DNA of 64,000 nucleotides from Spirodela intermedia. Taxonomy: Eukaryota > Streptophyta > Magnoliopsida > Alismatales > Araceae. Numbering within the stretch: the stretch's first letter is position 1; every line of letters begins with the position of its first letter. Below, piece by piece: positions 12,901 through 24,122 of the stretch. The position numbers were made by a program, and so were the translations under genes. The stretch spans positions 5,873,501 to 5,937,500 of the forward strand of contig LR746268.1 of the NCBI GenBank assembly GCA_902729315.2, given 5' to 3'. The notes beneath the pieces were generated by a model. The model was not told the origin of the DNA. It ran no database searches and saw only the letters and a program-made list of their open reading frames with translations.

Positions 12901-13818
12901 CCGCCGCCGCTTGCACTCGCCGCCATCAGCGGGAGGGGTGAGCTCGACTGAGACCCGGTGCTCATCGACAGCGACAAGCTCTGAACGTTACTCGGATTCA
13001 CGCCAGCATTCCGCACAGAAGATGACACAGCGCCGCCCGAGACGACCATATCGGTCACCCTGCCATCCTGCTGCGGGGGGCCTGGCTGGCTTCTCAGCCA
13101 GGTTTTGATCATCGACAGCCCGATGGAGTTGCTATTGTTAGATCCGCTGCCTCCTGCAGTGTCGGAAACGGAGACTGCCGAAGCAGCCGGAGGGAGCTGA
13201 AGGGAACAGTTGGAAAACATGTAGGCCGCGGAGTTATCGTAGGTGCCGCCCATCGAGTTGCACCCTGGCTGGAGGCTCCGGTTGTTGTCAGGGAAGGAGT
13301 TCCCTCCGAGGAAGTCTTCCAACTTAGGCTTTTCAACTTCCATGTCGTTCTGGTTGCTTGTGGATCCCACGACCATCGACAGCTCCGATGCGTTCCCTTT
13401 GAAATCTAGGCTCTTCATGCTCCAATCTGTTGAAATAAGTAAAAATATCGCCCGGAGAACCAGGATGAGTATCGATCAGAAGTGCAATAATTTATAGTGG
13501 AGCATATATATCATCCCTCGTTCTCAACTAAAGTTTGGTTTCTAAAGAAAACAAATACGTCCCCAGGATCTCTGTAGAGGCATATAACCGACCTTGAGAC
13601 TGTGGCTGAGACCTATTGAATGCTTCAAGGATGCCAAATGGCCCATCCGTCCTCAGATTCGGGATGTTGAGTCCTTCAGTGGAGGACTCTGATGTAAGCC
13701 CAAAGCAGTCGGCAGAGACATCATCGCCGGAGATTAGCCTGTGATTCTGGTGGGGCTGAGGCGGTGGGAATTCCTGTGGAGAGAGAGAGAAAGCCAACCA
13801 GTTGTTCATAGAAGCCAT
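9937..13818 (-). CDS. BBM: BABY BOOM/PLETHORA-type AP2 transcription factor
   Basis: Nine exons, read on the minus strand: 13818-13593, 13426-12748, 12073-11991, 11855-11847, 11731-11643, 11530-11457, 11369-11319, 11139-11063 and 10790-9937. They total 2142 bp, giving 713 residues in one frame with GT-AG introns throughout. The N terminus has the euANT motif [20 protein letters not shown] lies near residue 108 and a bbm-1-like motif [13 protein letters not shown] near 178. The first AP2 repeat spans about 292-362 ([20 protein letters not shown]) and the second about 395-460 ([19 protein letters not shown]), joined by the conserved linker [17 protein letters not shown]. These proteins are nuclear DNA-binding regulators of embryo identity and stem-cell maintenance. 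The bbm-1 motif favours the BBM/PLT1/PLT2 side over AINTEGUMENTA. No defect is visible; exact orthology would need a tree. Confidence 0.95.
11847..11855 (-). other. BBM: 9-bp microexon of the BBM-type gene
   Basis: Read on the minus strand, the sequence is ...ttccaatgcag/TGTACTTGG/gtgagc. With one base from the previous exon and two from the next it encodes V-Y-L-G of the first AP2 repeat (RKGRQ-VYLG-GYDKE). A 9-bp exon at this position is a known hallmark of the AINTEGUMENTA-like clade. It is required here, because skipping it deletes three residues of the AP2 fold while keeping frame. Confidence 0.93.
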
Positions 13819-14162
13819 TAAAGAGAAGTGGAGTCTGGTCCGCTCTCTGAGTATTACAGATATGCGAATGAAGAAGAGGAAGGTTATCGCTCTATTTCAG
13901 GATGTGAAGAAAAGAGAAGAGAAGCAGAAAAGGAGCCAGGATGGGGTCGATGCGAAGGACTCCTTCAGGGGGAACGAAGGAAGGAAGTGTTCATCGTCGA
14001 GAGATGAGAAGAGAAAAAGGAGGACCCCCAGCGGTGGTGTGCTTGTGGCGGGCAGAGAAGAAGATGAAGCAAAAGAGGAGGAGGAAGAAGAAAGGTCAGA
14101 AGAGCAACCGGGGAAGAGATAGGTAACTACAGGAAAAAAGGCGTGATTATACATACAGCCAC

Positions 14163-14187
14163 CATATATACGAATACGTATATTTAT
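14163..14187 (-). promoter_or_regulatory. BBM: Candidate TATA region of the BBM-type gene
   Basis: On the minus strand the phrases ATAAATATACG and TATATATGG occur 345-370 bases upstream of the BBM-type start codon, followed by a pyrimidine-rich stretch that would form the leader. Position and composition fit a TATA element, but no transcript data are available and the region is generally AT-rich. Confidence 0.3.
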
Positions 14188-16140
14188 GGCTGATTCCCGA
14201 CGGCGAGATATTTGTTCGGAAGAACATAATATTTATGACAAAATAATGCAATAAACTATATCTTGAAGATTCTATACATCTAGTGCTTTCTGAGGAAGAA
14301 TTATAATAATGTGCACAAAAGGAATGATTGCAAGACTGCTCATGGAACACATAACACTTAGCATCTACTTGATACCATGCCAGGGATCAATATGTAGACT
14401 ATATAGATTACCCATCAGAACGTTCGGTTCCTTTCTATATCGAATTCTACATGCAAAAAAGCATATTTTAAGATTATTTCACAAACCCTATCAACTCTTG
14501 GATACAAAAACTAACTTTTGATGTTATAGATCAATTTAAATGAATTCTAATGCTGCTCGATTTATCTAAGGTGCACTGACGTCTAGAGGTAGGTTCTATT
14601 GAGGGAACACCTGGGATTGTTCCTCCTGCCCAAAGCCTAAACCGGAAGGACACCAACGGAACTTGAGACGTGACTAGATGACAAGAAACATACAACAAGA
14701 ACTAGCGGCACGCCGATTTATTCATTCAAGCCCGGTTGGGCAGAAGTCTTTTCGTGTCAGTGGTCTGCCCCTATCGACATCTCTCTGTTATCCACCCCTC
14801 CCCTTTCGCTCTGTCCTGTGCTCTCCGCGGAACACGTACATCACTTCTTGCAGTCCCATCTTCCATCGGAACGACAATATTCTACCAATATCTTCCCAGT
14901 CTCAATCATAAGAAGTCCCTCCATTTTCGCCCATACAGCCCGCGCCTCCCGGGCTCTCCGTTACCTTTCACGTCTCAGGTTAGCCGTAATGACCAGAAAA
15001 ATGTTCACATACGGAGGGAGAGAAAGATAGAGAGGTAACATCGATCGAACCCAAGGAGGAAAAGGGGAGGATTAAAAAATGTTAGAAACAGGGAGTATAT
15101 TGGGCGAAGGGGACGGCTTTGCACCCTGTATGAGGACACGAAGCCTTGTCTTCCGGGTCTCGGGTCGTATTTCAAATTCATATACCCCCTTCCGGAAGAC
15201 AGTTTATAAAGCGTTCTAGAGACCGCCCCTTTCCCTCAACCATCCCTACTGGACTTTTTTTCGATCTCCCTCCCTTAGCCCCTCATTCACCCCCCTCTTC
15301 TCCCGTCAATCCGACGCGAAACTTCTCTTTTCTCTCACAAGTCCTACAAATTTCCCTTTTTTGATGGTGTCCTTGTGGTATTTTACGTAGGGGACAGGGA
15401 AAGCACAAGTTAAAAGAGGAGATATTTAGATGTCGGTCCTTTTTTAATCTTGGAGGTAGCAACAACTTACTGACCTTTGACCGTCGAGGAGGGGAATCAA
15501 AGACGGTAAAACACATGGCCTCCCCCAATTTTTATTGCTCTGAAGGCCTGCTCCACTGTAAAAATTAATGCTCTCGGTAGTCTAATCATTTAATCAATCT
15601 TCAAGCAAGAGTGAGAAGGTTCCTGTTCAGTGGGAAAAGGGGAGGGAACGCAGCACCAATTACTGATAGTACTTATCTTTGGGCAAATAAACGCCACTTC
15701 TCCACCGTCCCACTCTCTTTCTACGGTCGAGAAGCAGCGCCTACAACACGCACGCACCATTCCCACGTGTGGACAACACGAGGGGTGAGGAGCGCGTCTG
15801 TGGGTGGAGGGTGGTTCAGGGTCGTCGTTAATGTAACCCCGCACACACAAGCAGACAGTGATCATCCTTACTGTTATGAGTCTCTCTATGAAGTCGAAGA
15901 AGGGGATTGACCATGACGAAGTTCAGTCATCGCCGCCAGCCTTGATCTCCTCTCCTCCCGGACCCAGACGCCGCTGGTGTGGAGGACAGGTTTATGTGCA
16001 CCCTTGACTCTTCCTCGGAAGCGTGCGTACGTGCATGGATAGACGTCGGGGATGCCGAGAGAACAATGATAAAGCACAATCACAGTACACCACACGCACC
16101 GAAGTCTCGTTAGCCAATCAGATAGAATGACCGGCCGAAG

Positions 16141-16359
16141 CTCGAAATGACAGGGAGGGAGAGAGAGAGAAAGGAAGAGAGGGAGAGAGACAGAGAGAGA
16201 GGAGATAGGGAGATAGAGAGAGAGAGAGGAAGAGAGAGGGAGAGAGAGGGGGTGGGGAGATAGGGAAAGAGAGAGGGGGGGGAGGGGGGGATAGGGAAAG
16301 AGGGAGAGAGGGAGTGTGTGCGTGTGCGTGTGCGTGTGCGTGTGTGTGTGTGTATGTGT

Positions 16360-16396
<37 letters not shown>
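16141..16396. repeat. Compound GA/GTGTGC microsatellite
   Basis: About 255 bases of purine tract (GA, GGGA and GAAA variants) pass into (GTGTGC)n and (GT)n and then back into pure (GA)n. It lies 2.3-2.6 kb upstream of the BBM-type start codon. Such tracts mutate quickly by slippage. Open frames through it (SLSL or THTH on the minus strand) are artefacts of the repeat. Confidence 0.95.
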
Positions 16397-16399
<3 letters not shown>

Positions 16400-18943
16400 C
16401 GCCACCCGAGGAGGCCAACCAGCACGCCTTAAATAAAACAACGGTTTTGTTATCGAAGTGTTGGCCAACCGGTGCTTCACGGAACGACGTCGCTTCGAGG
16501 GAGAGATGGAGTAAAGGCAAAGGGAAGTGAGAGAGAGATTGACAGATAAAACCCTTCTGACCACAGGTTCATTAAGGACCATGCATAATTATAATGGTGA
16601 GGTAGGCGAAGGCTCGATTGTTTATCGTATACCTGACAGCTGGTTGCGTAGTATGTCAAGTTACAACGCGGCGGAAACGATTAAGAAGCTAACGCAGTGG
16701 TGTTTATATAATAAAATAACCAGCAAAAGACAGGAAGAGAGGGGAGAGGGGAGAGGGGGATAGTGTGCGCCCCTCGTACACGGCATGCGGAGGTCGAACC
16801 CCCGGGCGGGGGCTGGGGGATGGTTTTCTTTACGTTGGTATTCAACCCTAGAAGGTCTGCCACAGCCTGGGAGAAATCAGCGGAGCGCCCGTGCCTCCTC
16901 GGAAAGAATTCGTGAAGGAGGCCGTGCACCGAGGTCGAGGAAAGGGAGGAGGAGAAATCAGGTTACCCTCTCTCAGTCCCCTTTCCACAAGTACAGAGTC
17001 CGGTATCATGAGTTAGCCGAGAGGGTAGGGTTTAGGGTTCGTCACTTACTAAGCTGTTGGCATTTGATAGTCTACGACATTTATCGCCTCAGTCCTCGTT
17101 TGTGCGCCTGGTTTGAGGTGTGAATGGTGCACTGACTGCGGCTCTGACGGGTGACCGGGAGGAGAGAGAGAAAGAGACTTTTTTAATGGAGGCCTGTCTA
17201 GGTTTGTCGCAGTTGGACCCCCCCTATTTTCCTTATAGAAGTCTGCTAAGCCCTAGGAATGCTCGAGGTGCATTGTTTATTGATTTTCTTGCTTTCCGAA
17301 TGAGTGGATTAGTAATATTCAATGATAAAAACAAAACTGTACGCGAGTTTGGGATTCAAATCTTTTGACTTGGAAGGCAACACAGTATAACATGTTAGAG
17401 AGAGAAAGATGACCTTAATCTTAAATTCGACGTTATAGATAAATTCCTCGAACCCGTGATCAATGTTGATCCTCCTGCAAGTCCATATGGCCTTCCTTCT
17501 ATGCAGAAACGCACGTGTGGCAGTGTTTTTATCCATGAGTGAGGCCTGCGCATGCCCAAGGCAGTCACTTATATGGGGAAGAAAAAACAATCCGGAGAGC
17601 CAAAAATTCATGTTTATCTCAATCTCACAAGCAACGATCTGTTTCTTCTTACATTTTTTCACAGATGTTTAGCATGATAGAACATTTTTTCTCGTCACCG
17701 AATCCCTTGACCTTACTCTCCAGTGTTCCACATTTTCCTTTCATGTATACCAACATCTAGCCTAACCAGATAAATCACGAGTGAACGGTACGAAATTGAG
17801 AAGGGTTCAGGGATCCTGAGGTCGGGCTATATGTGTAGATGAAGAGTGAAGATTCCTCGAGGCTCTTCCGGATCGAGGCATGGAACCCCACATCCCCACT
17901 CTCTCTTTCTTCCTTTATGTGAACTTTTGGATTGAAGATCTATTCAGGAATTTTGGGAACCGGTGCCTGCTTTCTGCAGCTGCTGCGCTTGATCTTCCCA
18001 AACAGGATGATCATAGTCAAGTTGTTTGCGCCTTCTTGGTCAGGCTAGCTTGGGGCTGGGATATTTTTCGGAGGGGGAGTGCGAGGTTATCGTCATGTTC
18101 TTAGAGGACGACAGTCAGATAAAGATTTGCATGGAGAAGAGTAGATAATGCATCCAGTTTAATAATATTAAGGATGCTAACTTAGAGTTCTCGCCAGGAT
18201 GAGACCGCAGACCCTCCCATGTTTTTTAAACGCTACGCTAATGTTTTCTTTTTTGTGTTGAAAGCTTCCACGCTTGACTGGGACACAGCTTTCCAAGACA
18301 CCTCTCACGTGCCAATAGTCTCTCTCTCTCTCACTCGACGGACAGAAAAGAACAAAAGTGGGTTTCGGTCAATGTTTGGAATATAGCTGGGATTGGGGAG
18401 GGAGTGGCACATCCTAGATTCGGTCACACGGGTGGGGAATGGAGGGTAGGGATGGCTGGCCGACTGCCCCCGAGGACCTTTTAGCTGGGCCTTCAGAGAC
18501 ACTGCCTCTAGAATTTTAAAAGGAGACGGAATGAGTATTAGTACTAAACTAACCCTGCATATTTACTAGGGCTCTCCTTCAACTTAGGTATATATGCCGA
18601 ACGGAAAAGATAAGTTGGCTGGACATCGAGCGGATCCTACATAGAGGAAATGACCATATTCGATGGATATTCTTTACTTAAGTACACTATGAACTGTGCC
18701 CCTAAAGTGGAAAGTATGTAATCTTTGTGCCCCTACCCTCAGGACCTCATTCATTTAAGAACGTTTAGCTGTTAACCTATATTTGAAAAATAATTATATA
18801 TATGAGAGGCTGGGATCGTAGGCCGTCGTCAACGTTCCTTTCCCTAACCGAAGATGTCTCAAAAGATAGGTCTCCTCTGCCCCCTCCCTCTGAACTGTCT
18901 CATGGTCTCATTTTGGGTCGTGGAGTCCTGTCAAAGGCGGGGC

Positions 18944-18977
<34 letters not shown>

Positions 18978-19005
18978 ATCACACACACACACACACACAC
19001 ACACA
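18944..19005. repeat. CT/CA compound microsatellite
   Basis: (CT)n with one interruption runs directly into (CA)n. No gene lies within it; the open frames that cross it are repeat artefacts. Confidence 0.95.
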
Positions 19006-20793
19006 TGCAACCGTGCATATTATAATACAAATCTGACGGACATGGATGATGTAGTCGGTTAGATCGGGAAAGATGAACTGTTAGAGCTGTGGGAATGATG
19101 CTATACTGCAGCATCCCCCTCAGGTGCTCTTCGCAGCGGCCACTACAACTGTTAAAGGGTCCCATATGGTTTGAATATCTGAGAAGGGGTACCCAAATAT
19201 TAACAAATATCATCATTTACTCCGTATAAATAATACTAAATTTTTTAATCCGAGACTCGAATATCACTCATCATTCCAGGTTTTTTCTCCCTTATCGCCT
19301 AATCCAAAAGGAAGATGACTGTGGCACTATCAATATAACCTTTTAGAACAGATCTCGATGCTAAATAGTTTCTCGAAAACGACTTCTTAGACTATTTGCA
19401 TTTTTTTGTAACAATTTCAACTTGTTCTGTGACTGTCGATCGAACTTCATATCGGTGTCGATCGGTCAGGCGCCACCCTATCAGTTTCTTTTACATACAG
19501 GCTACACGGCTATGATAGTTCTAGCCATGGATTCGGTCAGATTGAGCCTGGGCTTTTGATTGGATAAACCTCTACACCGGGATAGGAGGGACAAGCCCAT
19601 ACCGTGGTAAAAACGTGAATTCAGGAACTCATCGAGACTAATCCACCGTTAAACGCAGTCGGGTTCTCAACGATGGACTTGTTTGTGTACCTTTGTGATT
19701 AACGACCAGTCATGGGACTGACCCTATTGGACTCATGCACGTACGGATGGTTATATTTTGTAATACATGTGACTGATTCACAGAAAAGTGGAATTCCGTG
19801 CACAAACGAAGAGTGAATGACCAATATTTCAACAGTGCAAAAATAAGGACTGTTTCAAAGTCAATTATTCGACCTGTCTTCTAGAATTTACGCGATGTTT
19901 TATTACATCACAGCGAGGTTTGGACCGACGTCTTACTGAGACCATACTCTTTTAACGTATGCTTGTGATTGATAAATTAAGAATGATGTTGGATATATTT
20001 TATCTCATGTTTCAATCATCCAACATGAAAGAGATCTAAGATATAATAAAGTTCGCATGTATTCTTCTTCGTCAATGTATTGAAACCAGTATAGATATCC
20101 TCGTCTCGGTCCCCTAGACCCTCCGTGGGGCCCTGCTGGCAGATGAGATTCCCAACACAAGCGGCATCTAGCCATATTGAGCTCCGTCTTTCCTCGCTTG
20201 TGTGGGAGGTTGGGCTTGAAACCATTGGGCCTTTGAACCGACGTACGGATCACTCCTGTTGTCGGTCAAGCCAAAACATCAGCCCATTGACATTTGGGTG
20301 ACACCCACGTGTTGCCCCATATGCCTGATACACGAGACTTCGACACAGCTGTTGGTCTCCCCCGGGTCAGAAGTCGCACGTGCCCGTTTGTAGTGTAGAA
20401 AGGAGACAAGTGAGGAATGAGATAGTGCGGCGACCACCCAGAGCAAACTGCCATTCAGATCTTCTCTGTCCCGCCTAATAGAACTACCTTTGAGCAGGGA
20501 TCCGTGTTTGTTCCGAATGGACCCCGATGAGGTGCCCTTCTGATGAGGAGTGGGAGAAGGGCACCACGTCTCTAACGGGCAAATTCTAGTAGCTTAATCT
20601 ACGTAGAGAATTGTACAAATGCAAACTACATGAGCTTTATGTGTGCGAGGTGCTCTATGCATAGTCATTCTGAGGTTTAAACACTGCGTTTTGGGAACTT
20701 TTTCATTTATATGGACACAGAAGAGAGATAGATAGACAGACAGATGGATAGTGAGATTGGTGGGGATGGGGGGGTCACTCATCTGCTGACTCC

Positions 20794-21833
20794 TCAGTTG
20801 AGGAGGCTCAAGGTCTCCGGGGACCTGGGGCTGTCGTCGACCGTAGAGGGGGAGAGTTGCTGGGCGGGTGGGAGCAGGGGATGGACGTACTTGCAATTAG
20901 GGCAGGAGGGGGAGGACCTGGATAGCATGACGAGGAGATGGCAGCGGAGGCAAGCCACCGCCACCATACTGTTGGCCGAATAGCTCTGCTTTCTCGAGTC
21001 ATCAAGCGAGTTGGTGCCTGCTATCCCCTCCGAGTTCTGTGGGGGCGAGATGTTCAGCTCCAGGTCTAGGCCCTGGTTCTTGGGCCAGGACCAGCTCCTC
21101 TTGAACGTCTTCCTGTTCAGGTAGTACATTCTTCCAGACTGCGTATCAACAAGAACCAAAAAGAATTACTCGTGGGGATGATAGATGCTACGAATCGGTA
21201 ATGACAGTAGCTTCTAGGGTTTTCATTTGGGTGTGCCTTCTATATGTGTACATGTGCGATGTGAATGCTTCTTCTAGATGTCATGTGCAATTCTAGGATG
21301 CGTCAGACGGCACGTGGATGTAATTAGTTGGGCCTCGGATTTGTGGTGTGAAGTCTTGGAGAAGGACGATTTACTATAATAAAAAAACATGGACTAGTCT
21401 CTAAAATCACATACAGAGTGGCTTTGGGATTTCCTTTGCACGTGAGGATTAGAGGAGAAGATAGAGAGATGTATAGAACAATGGAAGGGAGGGGTAGACG
21501 GTTATATGGATAGACATGGAGAGAGAGAGAGAGAGAGAGAGAGATCACTTGGAGATCAAGGCACTGCTCCCAGTCCAAGGGCAGCGGCTTCTTGAGCTGC
21601 AGCTCAATGGCGGTTTGGCTTGGAGGCTCGTCCCACGAGGATTTCCTTTTCTTGGAGGGGTTCGCTTCAGACTCCGTCGGAAAGCTGTCTACACCGTGGC
21701 CGAACGGCGACAAAGGAGACAGAGAAAGCTCTGGCATGTTCATCACCCTCCTCAGCTGGCCTCCGCCGCAAACCTTGATCTCCTCAGCAACATAGGGGGT
21801 CACCTTCTTCTGTCGGAGGAATTCACCGATCAT
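20794..21833 (-). CDS. CFL1: WW-domain protein, CURLY FLAG LEAF 1-like
   Basis: Two exons on the minus strand, 21833-21549 and 21138-20794, join in phase 0 (CTCCAA/gtgatc ... acgcag/TCTGGA) to give 209 residues. A Leu/Ser/Pro-rich N terminus (MPELSLSPLSPF) precedes a basic KKRK at about 61-64 that could be a nuclear signal. The WW domain spans the splice at about 83-115 (LPLDWEQCLDLQ then SGRMYYLNRKTFKRSWSWPK), with W88, the YY pair and W111/W113 visible. The C terminus carries a CxxC...CxxC arrangement (CLRCHLLV ... CPNCKYV), possibly metal-binding. In rice and Arabidopsis the family represses cuticle formation through the HD-ZIP IV factor HDG1. The first ATG (21833) was used; M31 or M33 is an alternative start. 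The intron begins almost directly with a (CT)n tract. Confidence 0.85.
21518..21545. repeat. GA/CT microsatellite at an intron donor
   Basis: A (GA)n tract of about 13 units on the plus strand reads as (CT)n only a few bases inside the WW-domain gene's intron, just after the donor gtgatc. Length change here would alter donor-proximal pyrimidine content but not coding sequence. Confidence 0.9.
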
Positions 21834-22140
21834 TCTCCGGGTATTCTACGTACACGTCCTCACACACGCACGTCAAAATTTGGAATTGGGAGGAGAAAAA
21901 ACAACGGTGACCCCCGGGGGGTGCTCTTCGAAACAGAGGGATGGTGGTGGGAAAGAAGAGAAAGGAGGAGAAGAAGAGGTTTCGGAGACGGAGGATGGAC
22001 TTGCGAAAGAGGGAGGCAGCAACTATGTTAAGCGGCCGATCCCTCTTCCTCTTGAATTGGAAGGGTCATGCAGGAAGGCGTGGATACTAAAGAGGGTTCT
22101 TTAATGGCCTTCATCGAAACAATTACGACGAGGGCAGGTC

Positions 22141-22179
22141 AAGCATTTAAAGTGACAAGTAGAGTGACCTTAAATGCTT
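22141..22179. promoter_or_regulatory. Inverted repeat with TAAATGC arms upstream of the CFL1-like gene
   Basis: The arms AAGCATTTAAAGT and ACCTTAAATGCTT pair over 12 of 13 positions around a 13-base spacer, about 310-345 bases upstream of the WW-domain gene's start. Each arm contains TTAAATGC, close to the L1-box (TAAATGYA) and to the HD-ZIP IV pseudopalindrome GCATTAAATGC. Binding by HD-ZIP IV factors is inference; a simple hairpin relic is the alternative. Confidence 0.4.
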
Positions 22180-23351
22180 CAAAATCCTCTTCTCTAACTC
22201 CGTTCCAGAACTACAACTGGGCCACCCACTATTCATGACATCATCACGTATTATACACATACACTCCCTACCGAGCCACTGAAAACTGTAATTATCCATC
22301 TCTCTGTATAATCCCCACACTACAAGATTGCTTTAACCATTACCCAGACTGCACTCCCCCAGTTCTCTATTTGAAAGTTTGCGGTGCGTAAGACATGTAA
22401 ATCTAGGCAGTTGGTCATCCATTAAAGAACACCCTACTCGGGAACGATGAAACAACAGATTTGATTTCCTTCGGAACAGAAGTACCGAGAGAGGCCGCAT
22501 TAACCAGCACCGAATTGTCCTGAGGATGGAGGCCTCTTGTGGGGGCGCATTGATGACAAACAACAAAGAAGTCCCGGATTAATTAGAGAGAGAGAGAGGG
22601 GAGAAAGAGGGGAGGGGGTGTTAATGCCAGTAAACCGCGGCGTCGCCACCGCACCCCACATGCAGTAAATTGGGCAAGACATTGGGGATGGAATAAATAT
22701 GGCGTGTTTGTGGTCGTTCCATCCCCCATTCACCAGTGCCAACCACACCATTAAATTGCACCCTCCCCTCCTCTCTCTCTCTCTCTCTTTCTCTGTGTAT
22801 CCATCTCTCTTTGTATACATTTATCTGTCTCTCTCTCGGTTGTTGGAGCACGAACCCATTTAATGTTCCCTATTTATTCATCTTCCCCCTTCTATTGCAC
22901 TACCCCCCTGATGATTTCTAAGATATCAACTCTATTAACGCGAATTCATGTCGGTGTTCTTGTTGCTAGTCCTCCTCGGCATATACACTCATCGACAACC
23001 CCCTCCGTCCGCCCTTTCGCCTTACCGGTCTGGGCTATCCCGACGCTCTCTTCAACACCCCGTTCCCCTCCCCCTCCGGGCGTCCATTCAGAACTCAATC
23101 TTCACGTCCCTAGTTGCCCCCATCAGTTAACCACCATGCGTGCATGGCGGTGGCTACAACCGAGGACGAGCGTGTGGTCATCGCCTCTGGTGAAGCACCA
23201 GGCACGGTAAAGAGACGATACTGCGACAGCAGATGGCGTGTACAGGATGGATAGATGGAGCTACATCGGAGCTCCTCGTTAGCAGGCTTTACTAGTCTAG
23301 GAGAAACCCTTAAATAGGAGTCTGTACCTCCTGGTCAAAGGGTCATCATCT

Positions 23352-23352
<1 letters not shown>

Positions 23353-23404
<52 letters not shown>
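23353..23404. repeat. (GA)n microsatellite
   Basis: A near-perfect run of about 25 GA units. The minus-strand open frame over it (a long SLSL string) is a repeat artefact. Confidence 0.97.
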
Positions 23405-23406
<2 letters not shown>

Positions 23407-23969
23407 GGAGATAGATGACGAGAGGTGAGGGGGTGGACCCACCTATGTTCAATTCTGTCTTTGATGAGGAGGCCGGCGATCGAATAGCAAGGTCACTGCG
23501 ATCCAACACCTCCTCCAACCAAATTTAAAGAAAAAAGAAGGAAAAGAAGGGGATTTTAACGTACCCACCCTGAGGAAATGCTATTTATTGTCGCCAGGGT
23601 GGGCAGCGAGTGCGCACGTGTCAGGGCATTCGAACGCACGAAATCCTCCTCTGAGTTTCCCCTCGTTCGAGGCTTCCCTAGCTCTCACGTGAGTCTGCCT
23701 GTCTACTCTCCCCTCCATCTCATATCTACGGTTAAATAATCAATGTGTTCGCATCGATGGGGGTACGGATGTCCATCTCCCTGACCCTCGTCATGGAAAG
23801 CTACATCGGGAAATCAGCCTCCTCTTCTGGAACCGCTTCATGTGTCTACAAACTTACTTTTGGAATATTGAATTCGGACATGATTTCTAGATAATGATCG
23901 TAACATTTTAAAACAAACCTTATAATCTTCGGTGCAATTGAACCAAAATATCATAATTATGAAGAACGG

Positions 23970-24122
23970 ATTTAAATATTGCCTGATCTCCTGCTCGAAG
24001 TCCAGCTTCATGGTGCTTCCTCAATCAACTAATGTGGTCTTGTCACCGGACAAGAAGGCCATCTCCATCGTCAAGATGTTTTGGGCCTTGATGGCCATCA
24101 TATCATCGTCCACTTTCTCAAG
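23970..24122 (-). pseudogene. Coding-like fragment of unknown family
   Basis: On the minus strand, after an acceptor-like AACAG, 33 codons read LEKVDDDMMAIKAQNILTM and on to LVD, followed by a TGA. After it the same frame continues with coding-like text (GSTMKLDFEQEIRQYL). Third codon positions are mostly G or C although the surroundings are AT-rich, which suggests real coding ancestry. The fragment is in the correct phase to be a last exon of the GOT1-family gene, but that would need a 3.4-kb intron and the sequence does not resemble that family's C terminus. A relic of another gene with an in-frame stop is equally possible. Confidence 0.3.

Larger units (their letters stand above)
13819..20793. 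other. Gene-free region upstream of the BBM-type gene
   Basis: I see no convincing gene in these 7 kb. The first 300 bases are purine-rich on the plus strand (pyrimidine-rich on the BBM sense strand), as expected of a 5' leader. TATA-like strings lie at 14163-14187 on the minus strand. Compound microsatellites are at 16141-16396 (GA and GTGTGC tracts) and 18944-19005 (CT then CA). Short open frames such as 17880-18104 have no recognisable content. Regulatory sequence for the BBM-type gene probably lies in the nearer part; the far part also serves as downstream DNA of the WW-domain gene. Confidence 0.6.

Noticed and set aside
15886-16582. Minus-strand frames rich in SLSL and THTH
   Set aside because: They are translations of GA and GT microsatellites, with no flanking protein features.
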